NCBI RefSeq assembly: GCF_011075055.1
Contig: NC_058140.1
Span: 7,550,488-7,614,487 of the forward strand
Direction of reading: 5' to 3'
Length of the DNA stretch: 64,000 nt
DNA from: Mangifera indica
Taxonomy: Eukaryota; Streptophyta; Magnoliopsida; Sapindales; Anacardiaceae
How positions within the stretch are numbered: position 1 is the stretch's first letter; each line of letters starts with the position of its first letter. Of this stretch, positions 24,101-33,929 are shown in pieces. Position numbers and translations under genes: made by a program. The notes below the pieces were generated by a model. It had not been told where the DNA came from. It was given only the letters and a program-made list of their open reading frames with translations, and did no database searches.

Positions 24101-24800
24101 AATATGAAAACTACATCTTGCGTCACAACCCAAGACGAACAAGGAGAATAATTTATCTTAATGATAAATATACCTAAAGTAGAGGCTTTAGTTGTCTTCT
24201 TCTTATTATTCTCTAGAAAGGCTTTGCAATGTCTCTTCTAATGGCCTGTCTTACCACAATAGAAGAAGACAACCTTTTGCTTCCTTACACCTCCTATAGG
24301 CTAAGTAGTAGTATTAGGTTGTTTCTTCGCTTTAAGCTTGAGCTGAGTCTTAGCCTTGACTTTTGATGCTTAGCCTTCAACCATAAGTAGATTTGTCAAA
24401 GGTACCTTTCATATTTCTTGTTTAGCCTATCTAAGTATATACAATAACTCTTCAAGGGTTTTCTCTTTTTTGTTTAGGTTAAAATTCAGAATGAAATTAG
24501 CCTATAATTTAAGCAAAGATTTCAACACCAAGTTAATAGCAAACTATTTATCCATGTTAAAGCCCAAACTCAGCAACCGCTCAATGTAGCCAATCATCTT
24601 GACTGCATGAAAGCCAACTTATCCTCCTTCAAAGAGTTTGCAATCAAATAACACACTTGACATCTTATATCATTCAATCCTGGCACGAGTGACGTATAAC
24701 TCTCAAAGGTGTGCAAGTATGGATTATGCATATGTTTCCTTATGTTGTTTCTAAAAGCTCAAGTGATATAAAAGTTAGCATAAGACATTAAACTTCCACA
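21150..24800 (-). pseudogene. Copia B polyprotein remnants (gag, integrase, RT, RNase H)
   Basis: Read on the minus strand from high to low coordinates. Gag remains lie at about 24100-24800. The GAG-pre-integrase domain is open at 23618-23983 (CKLGHIRPKHLSKL after YLWH). Integrase lies around 23200-23300 with a readable GVPQQNSVSKQKNKTL. RT follows, with the catalytic YVDD at 22093-22104 inside FLVLYVDDILIIRND. RNase H remains lie at about 21300-21720. Domain order is copia-type. The reading frame changes many times and stops are frequent. Confidence 0.75.
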
Positions 24801-24861
24801 AAGTCATCAAGATACTTATTAAAAGTATCATTTTCCTCTTGGGTGGCATATCATCATCATT

Positions 24862-25118
24862 ATATGTGCCCTTGTTCATTGTAATTTTGCGATTACAAAC
24901 GTTTCTATAATGGTCACTCAATTCATACATAAGGTTTTCATGATTAGTTGTCTGATCCTATTGTCACAGTTCTACCATTTTAAAAGTATGTTATTCATAC
25001 AATTATATGAATAGTCAATATATGAATTAAACAACAATTAATCATTTTATTAATTATTAATATAAAATTATATCCATAAATGTCAAATTCAATTGGCTTT
25101 AGGGCATCTAGCCTAATA
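24862..25118 (-). repeat. 5' LTR of copia B
   Basis: Pair of 20899-21148, clearly diverged from it. The primer-binding site that should lie just below 24862 is not recognisable. Confidence 0.75.
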
Positions 25119-25259
25119 TCTCTTATCAAATAACTTTAAGTGATCGCACGTACTTTATTATTATGAACTCAATCACCAAATTCTATATGAGGACATGTTA
25201 TATTATATATTATAACATTAATTTGCTTTTGACCTTTTTTTTATCATCAATATTCTCCT

Positions 25260-25515
25260 CTACAATTGGTTCTTGGCCACTAACCTAACATATCCCATTT
25301 AAGGATATTTGATTGTGTTATATATGTCCTTATTGCATTTGCTCATCACACAAAAATGAGACCATAACGTCGTTTGAAAATTTATGTTGGATATAATTCA
25401 CCATTTATTATCAGGTATCTAAAACCACTGATAGGTGATCTTTTCATTACACACTTTATAGATTGTCACTTTGATGAAACAACATTCCCACCCCTAGAGG
25501 AAAAGAAAATTCCTC
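25260..25515 (+). pseudogene. Copia A integrase C-terminal part
   Basis: The plus strand encodes the conserved copia block after integrase: RRLKIYVGYNSPFIIRYLKP, then GDLF, HFIDCHFDETTFP. The open frame from 25374 covers most of it. It is cut at 25518 by a MITE and continues near 26022 as LPIMFYLDPHTS. Confidence 0.8.
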
Positions 25516-25518
25516 TTA

Positions 25519-26000
25519 GAGGGCATTTAGTTTCAGTTTTTAAAGATTACTTTGGTAATTTATCTTTTATTCCCTTGTTTGGTTTGTTAGTACTAAAATA
25601 TTACAGTAATCTTCTATTACTAATGTTGACATGGCAGGTAATATAGATGATAATCTGATTACCACCTTCACCTTAGGTATTTAAAGATTACCAAGGTAAT
25701 CTTAATTTTATTATAATTATATTATTATTTATTAATTTTTTGAGACAAAAATAAATTTATTTTTAATTAATATGACAAATAATATAAAAAATATTAAAAA
25801 ATAATTATATTCAAAGACATTTAAGTAAAATAATTTACTAGTAATCTTCTATTACCTTTAACCAAACACAATAATTATTTATACCTACCAAATTTTATCA
25901 AACATAGTAATCATTTATACCCAGTAATCTTCTAAGTAATCTATCTTCAAGGTCATCTTTCTATTTTGGTAATAAAACATTACCCAAACCAAACACCCAT
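25519..26000. mobile_element. PIF/Tourist-like MITE inside copia A
   Basis: 482 bp, bounded by TTA on both sides (25516-25518 and 26001-26003). The termini are GGGCATTTAGTTT and, inverted, ATGGGTGTTTGGTTT, which fits the GGGnnTGTTTGGT terminus of Tourist/PIF-Harbinger MITEs. The polyprotein of copia A reads into both sides. It is similar over its length to 17034-17518. Confidence 0.8.
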
Positions 26001-26021
26001 TTAAAGTTAGGCAAAAACTCA

Positions 26022-28150
26022 CTTGGCACTTACCTATCATGTTTTATCTAGATCCTCATACATCATAAAGTAAAACTAAAGTATAGAGGATAGTGTGTTC
26101 ACAAACTATTGCTAACCAAATGTTTGATGCATTTGTGAATACAACAAAACTGACAAGATCACATATACTAACGACCAACATACCAGTTAGAATTAATATG
26201 ACTAATAAACAGTCTATTTGAGTCATAACTGATTAATCTACTATACATCAGAAGTGTGGTAGACCTGTTGGATTAAAGAACACTGTTCCTTAAAAACAAA
26301 AAATAAAGAATCAAACAAATATCAATCATGATAATCCTAAAACAATTAGAAAGTTCACACTTGTTGATATTTCTCTAGAACATATTACAATCCCTGAAGA
26401 GACTAGAACCTTTGAAGTAGAACAAATTCATGAAAAACAAGAAAATAAGATTACATAAATATCTATAAATTATACTTATACACAAGAGATATGGAACCAT
26501 AAAACGGTTAACACTGATAATGTATTCTCATTTGTAGTAGCTATTAAAATTATGAATGGTGATGATTTTGAACCATGTACTATAGATGAATGCAGACAAA
26601 GACATGATTGGCCTAAATGAGAAGAAACAATTCAGACATAATTAACTTCTCTAGCAAAACGTCAAGTATTTGGACTTGTAGTTCAAACACCTAAAGACAT
26701 CCAACCTATTGGATATAAATGAGTATTTGTGAGAAAAAAATGAGAAAAATGAAATTGCTAAATAGAAAGCAAGGTTTGTAGCTCAAGGTTTTTCCCAAAG
26801 CTTGGGTATACACCTTGATAAAACAAATGCACTGGTGATGAATATAATCACATTCAAATATTTGATTAGTTTAATAGTCTTGGAAGGACTAGATATGCTT
26901 CTAATAAACGTATCTACCGCTTGTATAGAAACTTGGATACTAAAATCTACGTGAAATTCCCTAAGGCAAAGAGGGACAATCCAAGAGGCATATACTGAAT
27001 CAAGTTACAAAGATCATTATATGGGTTGAAACAATCTAGAAGAATGTGATATAATAACCTTAATGAATAATTGAAAAAGGAAGGCAATGTGAATGATCCT
27101 AAATACCTATATGTCTTTACAAAAATGTCAAAATTGAGATTTGCTATTGTAGCAGTTTATATCAATGATATGAATTTAATTGAGACTCTTGAAGAACTTT
27201 AAGAAACTATTGAATATCTAAAAAGGAATTTAAGATAAAGGATTTAGGAAACACAAAATATTGTCTTAACCTATAGATCGAACACAATTCAAATGGAATA
27301 ATTATCCATCAATCAGTGTATATTGAAAAATTGCTAAAACACTTTAACTTGGATAAGGTTTATCCTTTAAGCACCTCAATGGTCATTTATTCTCTTGATC
27401 TGAAAAAAGACTCATTTCGTCTTAAAGAAAAAGATGAAAAGATGAAAAGATACTTAGTCATGAAGTGTCATTTTTTAATATCATTGGTGTCTTATTATAT
27501 TTGGTCTAATGCACTAGACTAGATATATTCTTCGCAATAAATTTATTGGCTTGATTTAGCTCTACACCAATACATCACCACTTGAGTAGAATCAAACATA
27601 TACTTTGTTACTTATATGAAACTAGAGATTTGAGATTACTCTATTATGTCAAATCTCCTAAAAATCCTAGTTTAATTGGATGCACAAATGTCAATTATTT
27701 TTTTTAACCCTTATAAGGCCCGCACATAGACAGGATATGTGTTCACTTATAATGACACAATAATATCATAACACTCCACCAAAAAAATCTTGGTTGCAAT
27801 ATCTTCGAATCATTCTAACCTTTTAGCTCTTCATAAAGCCAACTGAGAATACATATGGTGACGGTCCATCATCTATCATATTCAAAAATAAATGTACTCT
27901 TCCTTTAATAATAGATATTTTGTTCATATTATATGAAGACAATACAGTATGTATTGCCTAAATTAGAGGATGATACATTAAAGAAGACAAAACCAAACAT
28001 ATCTCACCGAAATTCTTTTACACTCATGAACTCCAATAGTCGAAAGATTAATATCAACGAAATAAGATCAAATAACCATCTTGCAAACTTATTCACCAAA
28101 ACACTATCAACATCAATATTTGAAAAGTTAGTGTATAACATTGGCATATG
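26022..28150 (+). pseudogene. Copia A reverse transcriptase and RNase H
   Basis: The plus strand encodes the linker before RT (FYLDPHTS, IANQMFDAFVNTTKLTRSHI) and RT blocks (KIMNGDDFEPCTIDECRQRHDW; KRQVFGLVVQTPKDIQPIGYK; YVKFPKAKRDNPRGIY; RSLYGLKQSRRM). The catalytic YVDD is changed to YIND at 27158-27169. RNase H follows, with KNKE-like and ANxEYIW regions up to about 28140. At least ten stops are present. The last blocks (NEIRSNNHLANLFTKTL near 28060-28115) mark the C terminus of copia pol. Confidence 0.8.
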
Positions 28151-28423
28151 ACAACTCAACAAGTAATCAAATTAATCTTACTACAAAGAGGAAGAACAAT
28201 AATACATTAGACAAAATGTGTGCTATATTCTTTTTTTCTTGACTAAGTTTTGTTCCACTGAGTTTTCCTAGCAAAGTTTTTAATGAGGCAGTTTAAGTAC
28301 GTTCAACCTCACTTTACATGACATTAAATAATTATATTCCTCTACTTTAGTTTTTATCTTACAAGGTTTTTTCTTAATAAAGTTAATGTGATTATCTGTA
28401 AGTAGTGAAAATTCAAAGGAGAG

Positions 28424-28701
28424 TGTTACGTTAAAAGATGGTTTTCCACCTAAACAATAAGTGACATTAAAATCTTGGGTGCACTTAATATAGGCAATGC
28501 AAAGGCATTATAAATAGTCCATCATTTCTCTCATTTTAGAAGAGAAGAGAGACACACGCCCATTTGCTTTATATTAATGTACACATTCTTTACTCAAAAT
28601 TAATTGAAAGTTTTGTGTTTTCCTGTACTTTCTCCTATGTTTTGCTCATATTACATATTTCTCCTTTTACTTGTAATCCTTGTTTTATTATATTTACAAC
28701 A
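28424..28701 (+). repeat. 3' LTR of copia A (278 bp)
   Basis: Starts TGTTACGTTAAAAG directly after the polypurine-like AAAGGAGAG and ends TTTACAACA. It matches 17569-18076 apart from the extra tandem copies and the MITE in that LTR. Confidence 0.88.
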
Positions 28702-28706
28702 ATCTT
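28702..28706 (+). repeat. Right 5-bp target duplication ATCTT of copia A
   Basis: Exact copy of 17564-17568. Confidence 0.85.
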
Positions 28707-29095
28707 TACTTATTACATTTTTAGGATAAAAATACATTTATTTTCTATTAAAATAACAAATAACATAAAAAAAATTTATAAAAAAATTAATTCGCAATAA
28801 AAAAACTTGAAAACATAATTTAATTAGTGAATTTCATAATTTGGTAATATAGAAAAATGAAAAAAAAAATTATTAGAATGAAAATTCTTTTAAAAATAGA
28901 CGAAGCAAATATTCAACATAAATTAAGTTAATTTACTGAATCACAATACTAATATATAACTAATAATATTTCAAAAACATTTAAGTGAAAAAATATTGTA
29001 ATAATATTTTATTATTGTTAATTGCCTAATAATATTTCAGATTATTTATTTTTGTGATAATTATTTTAAAATAAAATATTATCAAATCAATTATT
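28707..29095. mobile_element. Right part of the Tourist-like MITE split by copia A
   Basis: Aligns with the central and right parts of the MITEs at 17034-17518 and 25519-26000 (GGATAAAAATACA, AACATTTAAGTGAAA). Joined with 17522-17568 it restores a nearly complete MITE layout. Confidence 0.6.
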
Positions 29096-29427
29096 ATATT
29101 ATCCTACCGATGCCTTGAGGGTGAAGATTTTTAATTAATAAGGTTTGCAGTTACGATTCATTTTAAAAAGTGCTTTAATTAGCAATAAATATGGGGGAAC
29201 AAATTATTTGGTACTAATATTGCGTGCAAGTCAACCATAACTTGGCTTCGCAATTTACTTGAATTATTCCTTTCCATGTTCCTTTTTATTTTTATAACGA
29301 ATATAATTAACGTCAACAAGAAATGTTTAGTGCAAATCAAGCACAAGGAGAGGCAGCCATGGGAAGGAATTAGAAGAAAGTGTTTGTTGCTAAATCTTAA
29401 TAAATTAGAAGTGATATAATAATCGTA

Positions 29428-30478
29428 TTAGAAAGAAGGGAATTCAATGTTGGAGCCACAATTTCCCTTGGGAAAAACTGGACATTCTATGAAATTGGAG
29501 GCAGAAGTGTCTACACACAAATAAATCTGGTAAAGCTGGTGGTTTCCTGATTCATCAGTATTGCATTCAATCCGTGGGGTGTACCCACTTTCTTCTTTTA
29601 TAGCATCTTTAATGCTCTCCAAGCTATAAGACTCTCCATTTGGTTCGATTCCTATACCATCAAAAAAATATATAAAATCTCTATATGTAATATAATATAA
29701 ATAATAATATTTTGTAAGTATTGCATTAATGGCAGATACCTGCCGTCTTTAGAGTTTGGAGGATATCGACTTGGTTTTTTAAGTCGAGAGCAGCTTGGAA
29801 GTAATCATGTTGGTTAAGCACAGACTCTGAACAGGTTCCATGTTTATTCCATTCATGTGACCAAAAGCTTAACCCATCGCTACTTGGGCAAGCCAGTGAT
29901 GGCCAGCTCTTTTCCATACTGCCCGTTAGATCTGAAATCTGTAAAATGAAAATTAGACAACTTAAAAAGAGAAATAAAGAAACATTTGTTTGATATATAT
30001 ATATAATTAAAATATAATTTTCTTTTTTAAGTAGAAGGATTTAAAGTTTTTTTAAAATTATATTACAGTAGGTTTGGTTGAAAAAATATTAAAATGTTTT
30101 GAAAACAAATATTTTTTTTTCAAAATTTAAAAAAAAAAATGAAATACCTTAGATTTATCGAAGGGATTATTGGAATCACAGTTTGACGGATAGGTGCCAT
30201 CATTATAATTAGGCCAGAGGCCATGAATGCTGAAGTCTGCTGCAGGTTTTCCCGAAGTTGGATAACAGCAACTTTTTGATGTGTCACAATATGAACCTGG
30301 CCACTGTATGGAGAACCTAAATATATAAACTCAACTTGATACAACACAAAGCAAACAAAAGATTACCACTTACTTGTTGAACAAAGTAGAAGAAATCGAA
30401 GTTTTGGGAAATACAAAGAACAGATAGAGATTGAATAATTACAATTTTGATAAAAAGAGAGAAGAATTTGGAGTTCAT
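29428..30478 (-). CDS. S-like ribonuclease T2, four exons, intact
   Basis: A secreted or vacuolar RNase T2 that cleaves RNA through 2',3'-cyclic phosphates. Exons on the minus strand: 30374-30478, 30148-30303, 29740-29938 and 29428-29651; all three introns (70, 209 and 88 bp) have GT-AG ends. The joined protein has 227 residues, the usual family length. A hydrophobic signal peptide covers about residues 1-24. Active-site motif 1 is FSIHGLWPNY with His62. Motif 2 is SHEWNKHGTC with His115, Glu116, Lys119 and His120. Cysteines for the conserved disulfides are present, including one in the last exon that the second copy lost. The ATG at 30478 is the first in frame; a TATAAATA box lies 57 bases upstream. 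Plant S-like RNases commonly serve phosphate scavenging, senescence or defence; which applies here cannot be seen. It is not an S-RNase on exon structure alone. Confidence 0.95.
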
Positions 30479-30534
30479 CTTTCCTTTGCTTTTCTTTTCT
30501 GCTTTGTATGTTAAACTCCTTTAAGTTGTAAATA

Positions 30535-30542
30535 TATTTATA
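30535..30542 (-). promoter_or_regulatory. TATA box of the intact RNase T2 gene
   Basis: TATAAATA on the minus strand, 57 bp upstream of the start codon, which would give a short 5' leader of about 25-30 bases. The matching segment seems to be deleted in front of the second copy. Confidence 0.6.
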
Positions 30543-30780
30543 GAAGAAAACGGAAGGTTGTGTGAATGATAAAACAGTTAGGCTGAGAAATCTTCATTTA
30601 GTTTAAGCTGTTGCACCCTGATGGTAACTAAAAATTACGCAAATAATGATAATCATACTGTCTGGTAACAGGTGCACCCTAATTATCTAAATTGTTTAAG
30701 CTGTTGTTTATTTAGTTGACGTAGCGAAAATCTTCATTTCCTTACATTTTATTATTTCTTAATTAATGCTTTCACACTGA

Positions 30781-30890
30781 AATCCGCCCCCACCAACTAC
30801 ACCACACCCCCCACAACCACAACCCAACCCACACCCCCCCACCCACACCCACCCCCCCCCCCCCCCCCGGGGCCCGGGGGCGGCAACCCA
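30781..30890. repeat. C-rich tract with a poly-C run and GGGGCCCGGGGG
   Basis: A run of CCCCACC/CACACCC words ends in a stretch of 18 C at about 30851-30868, followed at once by GGGGCCCGGGGGCGGC. This is the only strongly GC-rich, strand-skewed tract in the window. The minus strand could form G-quadruplexes. It could also be an assembly or sequencing artefact. Confidence 0.85.
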
Positions 30891-31026
30891 GCAGAACAAG
30901 ATCGTGTTCTGTTGACAGTGACATACATAGGATTTTGGTTGAGAGGAGGTTTTCGTAGCTCTAGTGAAAACTTAAAAGAAAAAAAAAACACTAAACATTA
31001 AGCAAAAGAAAGAAAGGAAATTGAAA

Positions 31027-31195
31027 AGTAATAAAGAAATCATGCAGAGAGATCCTTACTCTCTTCATCCTCATCTTCAAAAACAAAAAGACGAAGGAAA
31101 AAACTGAATTCTTCAGATTAAAAATTCTTCAAAGTGAGGATATAAAAAAAAAAAGAAAAAACTCAAACACATCTACTTTATACCCTAGAAAAAAT
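31027..31195 (+). repeat. Left arm of a large inverted repeat
   Basis: Close to 90% identical by eye to the reverse complement of 33318-33490, including AAATCATGCAGAGAGA, CTCTTCATCCTCATCTTC and GTGAGGATATAAAAAAAA. The arms are 2.1 kb apart. No target duplication was found outside the arms. Confidence 0.85.
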
Positions 31196-31204
31196 ACCAA
31201 GAAT

Positions 31205-31400
31205 GTCAACCCTTTCCTACACCAACTTTTAAGTTTATAAAGGATGGGCCCACCCTAAATTATAACGCCAACCCTTTCCTACACCAAGTGTTTTAGTTTA
31301 TAAAGGGTGGCCCCAACCTAAAATAATGCTAACAAACCAACCATTTTTATACCAATTTTCTTTTACTTTATACAAAGGTGAGCTCACCTTAAATCCTTGC
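31205..31400 (+). repeat. Three tandem units of about 60-65 bp
   Basis: Units begin with GTCAACCCTTTCCTACACC, GCCAACCCTTTCCTACACC and, more diverged, ACAAACCAACCATTTTTATACC. Each continues with a TTTATA(A)AAGG block and a GTGGGC/GTGAGC-like block. Confidence 0.7.
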
Positions 31401-32659
31401 TAAGATTTATTACAGAAGCATTAGGGATTCTCTACAGAAGAATCTTGCAGAGAATAAATTGACTTGTAGGGATGCATTTTAGCAATAGTATTCACGTGAA
31501 ACATGTCTTAATATTATATTATAATATTATATATATATATATCACATCTATCTTAAGCACACCACAAAAGAAAGAGAGATCTATTCTTTGCAGAAGAAAA
31601 ATTTTCATTGAACAATCGATGGACGAAACTTGTTGGATTTGCAGAGACAAAATAATGGCAGGACAACAGGTAAGGTTATAAAAACCTTAGCATAAATGTA
31701 TGTGTATTGTATTGTACCAAAATTATATCAATTTGGATTCATTCTAAATCACTTCAATTAATTCTATCGGAATTCAATTAAATAAATCAACATATTGTAA
31801 AATATTGCAATTTTCATAATATTGTTGATTAGCCAATTGGTTAAATTTTAAAATAAAAAAAACTATTAGAAAACTGATTTTGGCTGGAAAGATTTGGAAA
31901 AAATAAGGGGTTGGCGACACCTTATTATTTAATTTTGGCTTAATAAATAAATTATTTATATTTTAAAAATACAATTTTTAGTTTGGCTTAATTTATTTAT
32001 ATTTAAATAAAAATATATATTTTAATTAAAGTAAATATTTATATTGTTATGCATGTATTAATTATTGTTCTCTATTTGGTGATCATATATAAGGTAAACA
32101 TGTTGACTAAGGACTATTATCTAAACTATAAAATGAATCTGGTGCACAACCTTTTCACTTATCTTGGTGTCATGCATGAGAGATATTATGAGTTAAAAGA
32201 CAAGGGCATAAAATTAATTTAAAAAGAGAGGATATATGGATTACTAAGGTCATTACCAAATTATTGGACTTCAATAATTTTTTATCTTGTCCAAGATAAA
32301 AAATTCAAGAATTATTGGCAATGTGTGGATGAATTACAGCTCGCTAAAGAACGCAGAATTGTAATTAATATAAGAAAGTCAACATTTCTCTCTATTTTCC
32401 CAAATCAACGAAGTACGAGGCATGTAGGCTATTGCAAGCATTATAATAACTTTATCTTAGATAAAGTTACTCCTAATATTGTTAGAGATAGAGAAAATAT
32501 TTTTTCTCAATCTGATTGATGGAGATCAAATCCTTATAAATATAGAGAGCGTTTGATTATCAAGATGCCCTGTTTTAGATCGTACAAATCTCAAGCCAAT
32601 AATGGTTCGGAAGTTGGTAGCAATAATTGAATTTCATGTCTAAATTATGAAAATGTTGA

Positions 32660-33110
32660 ACTCCATGTTGATATAATATAATATATTTTATATCCAAAAA
32701 ATTATTAATAATAGTAAAAATATGGTTGACGTCACCATTTAATTATAATTATACTAATTATATAATTATAATATATTATATATAATATATTATATTATAT
32801 ATTATAATATATAATATATAATATATAATATATTATAATAATATTATAATATAATTATATAATTATAATATATAATATATTATTATGTTATCTATTATAT
32901 TAATATAATAATATTATTTAATATAATTATATAATATTATATAATCTAATATATATAATATATTATATTATATATATTATTATAATATTATAATATAATT
33001 ATAATATATAATATATAATATATTATTATGTTATATATTATATTAATATAATAATATTATTTAATATTATATATTATAATATTAATAATAATATTATAAT
33101 ATTATATACA
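32660..33110. repeat. 450-bp A/T tract with palindromes and an inner direct repeat
   Basis: Almost only A and T. Many ATAATATATTAT palindromes occur. A block beginning AATATATTATTATGTTAT at about 32873 recurs at about 33016 with one change, giving an inner period of about 143 bp. Confidence 0.85.
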
Positions 33111-33317
33111 TATAAGGGTTGGTGTTGCCAACCCTTATATGTACATATATTAGGGGTTGGCGTGGCGTTAACGCCCACCTAGAAAACCCAACAACTTTCA
33201 CGCGCAACGAATTTTTTTTTTCAGTTACATTCAAATTTTTTTTTCCCAGTTTAAATCTTTAAATGTTAATTTTTTTTCAGTTAAATCTTACTAAATGATC
33301 TTTTTCTATGGTCATTT

Positions 33318-33490
33318 CTTCTAGGGTATAAGGTGGATGTGTTTAAGTTTTTTGTGGGTTGCTATTTTTTTTTTATATCCTCACGTTGAAGAATTCTTAA
33401 TTTGAAGAATTCAGTTTTTTCCTTCGTCTTTTTCTTTTTGAAGATGAGGATGAAGAGAGTAAAGTTCTCTCTGCATGATTTCTTTATCAC
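33318..33490 (-). repeat. Right arm of the large inverted repeat
   Basis: Inverted partner of 31027-31195. Confidence 0.85.
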
Positions 33491-33879
33491 TTTGAAAGAA
33501 GAGAAAGAAGAGAAAAAAAAGTTACAGAAAAGAAGAGAGAGAATATCTGCATGAAAGATTAAATAGGGGTATTTTGGAAAAGTTGATTACTGTTATGGTA
33601 TATTTGTTTAAGCTTTAGAATATATGACATTTTTGTATACACAGATTAAAATATTGGTAAAAATTTCAATTTCCCAAAAAAGAATAAAATTACACCAACT
33701 AAATTTTTTATATGAAAAATCTCTTCAATATAAAATAAGTAGAAAAAAGAAAAACAGCGTGTATCTAACAATTTAATTAAATTTAATATAATCAAAAATA
33801 TTTACAACACTTACAGTCCACCAAAAATATTTCACACCAATTTAGAGCGCAATCGAAGGTGTTTGTTTGTATGTATGAA

Positions 33880-33929
<50 letters not shown>

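Larger units (their letters stand above)
20899..25118 (-). mobile_element. Ty1/copia element B, inserted in A in opposite orientation
   Basis: About 4.2 kb. Its LTRs are the direct repeats at about 20899-21148 and 24862-25118. On the minus strand a polypurine-like tract (GTGAGAGAT) follows the internal region and precedes the 3' LTR start TATTAGGG. The integrase of element A reads up to the left side and continues on the right side, which proves the nesting. No clean target duplication was recognised, so the outer limits may be wrong by some bases. It is of the same family as the fragment at 5770-7220. Dead through stops and frameshifts. Confidence 0.8.
17569..28701 (+). mobile_element. Ty1/copia element A, with nested insertions
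   Basis: Plus-strand copia element with matching LTRs (17569-18076 and 28424-28701) that start with TGTT and end with ACAACA, flanked by a perfect 5-bp duplication ATCTT. The order gag, zinc knuckle, protease region, integrase, RT, RNase H is that of copia. Later insertions account for much of its 11.1 kb: an AT-rich MITE in the 5' LTR, a hAT MITE at 19410-19735, copia B at about 20899-25118 and a Tourist-like MITE at 25519-26000. Without these it would be near 6 kb. Many stops and frameshifts show that it is an old, dead copy. Confidence 0.9.
29380..30735 (-). repeat. Duplicated segment with the RNase T2 gene, unit 1
   Basis: Similarity to about 50520-52235 extends beyond the coding region: downstream to the AGTGATATAATA motif and upstream to a block with GGTGCACCCTAA, CTAAATTGTTTAAGCTG and TTGTTTATTTAGTTGA (30669-30720 and 52183-52227). 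The units lie in the same orientation about 21 kb apart. Confidence 0.8.
31027..33490. mobile_element. Possible foldback-type element, type unknown
   Basis: A pair of arms of about 170 bp encloses 2.1 kb. Inside are three tandem 60-65-bp units (31205-31400), AT-rich DNA with a few short open frames (for example 32325-32519), and an almost pure A/T tract (32660-33110), followed by GGGTTGGTGTTGCCAACCC and GGGGTTGGCGTGG words. I recognise no transposase. It may be a large foldback element or a local inverted duplication. Confidence 0.4.

Noticed and set aside
30797..30991. Gly-rich open frame (GGGGGGGCGWGG) on the minus strand
   Set aside because: It is the translation of the poly-C tract and not a protein gene.
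31472..31681. RING-type gene start (CWIC)
   Set aside because: Only two cysteines are present and no following exon could be found; kept only as a low-interest exon-like similarity.
32660..33110. CRISPR-like or satellite array
   Set aside because: The repeats are imperfect A/T palindromes with one 143-bp duplication; there are no spacers, and the host is a plant.
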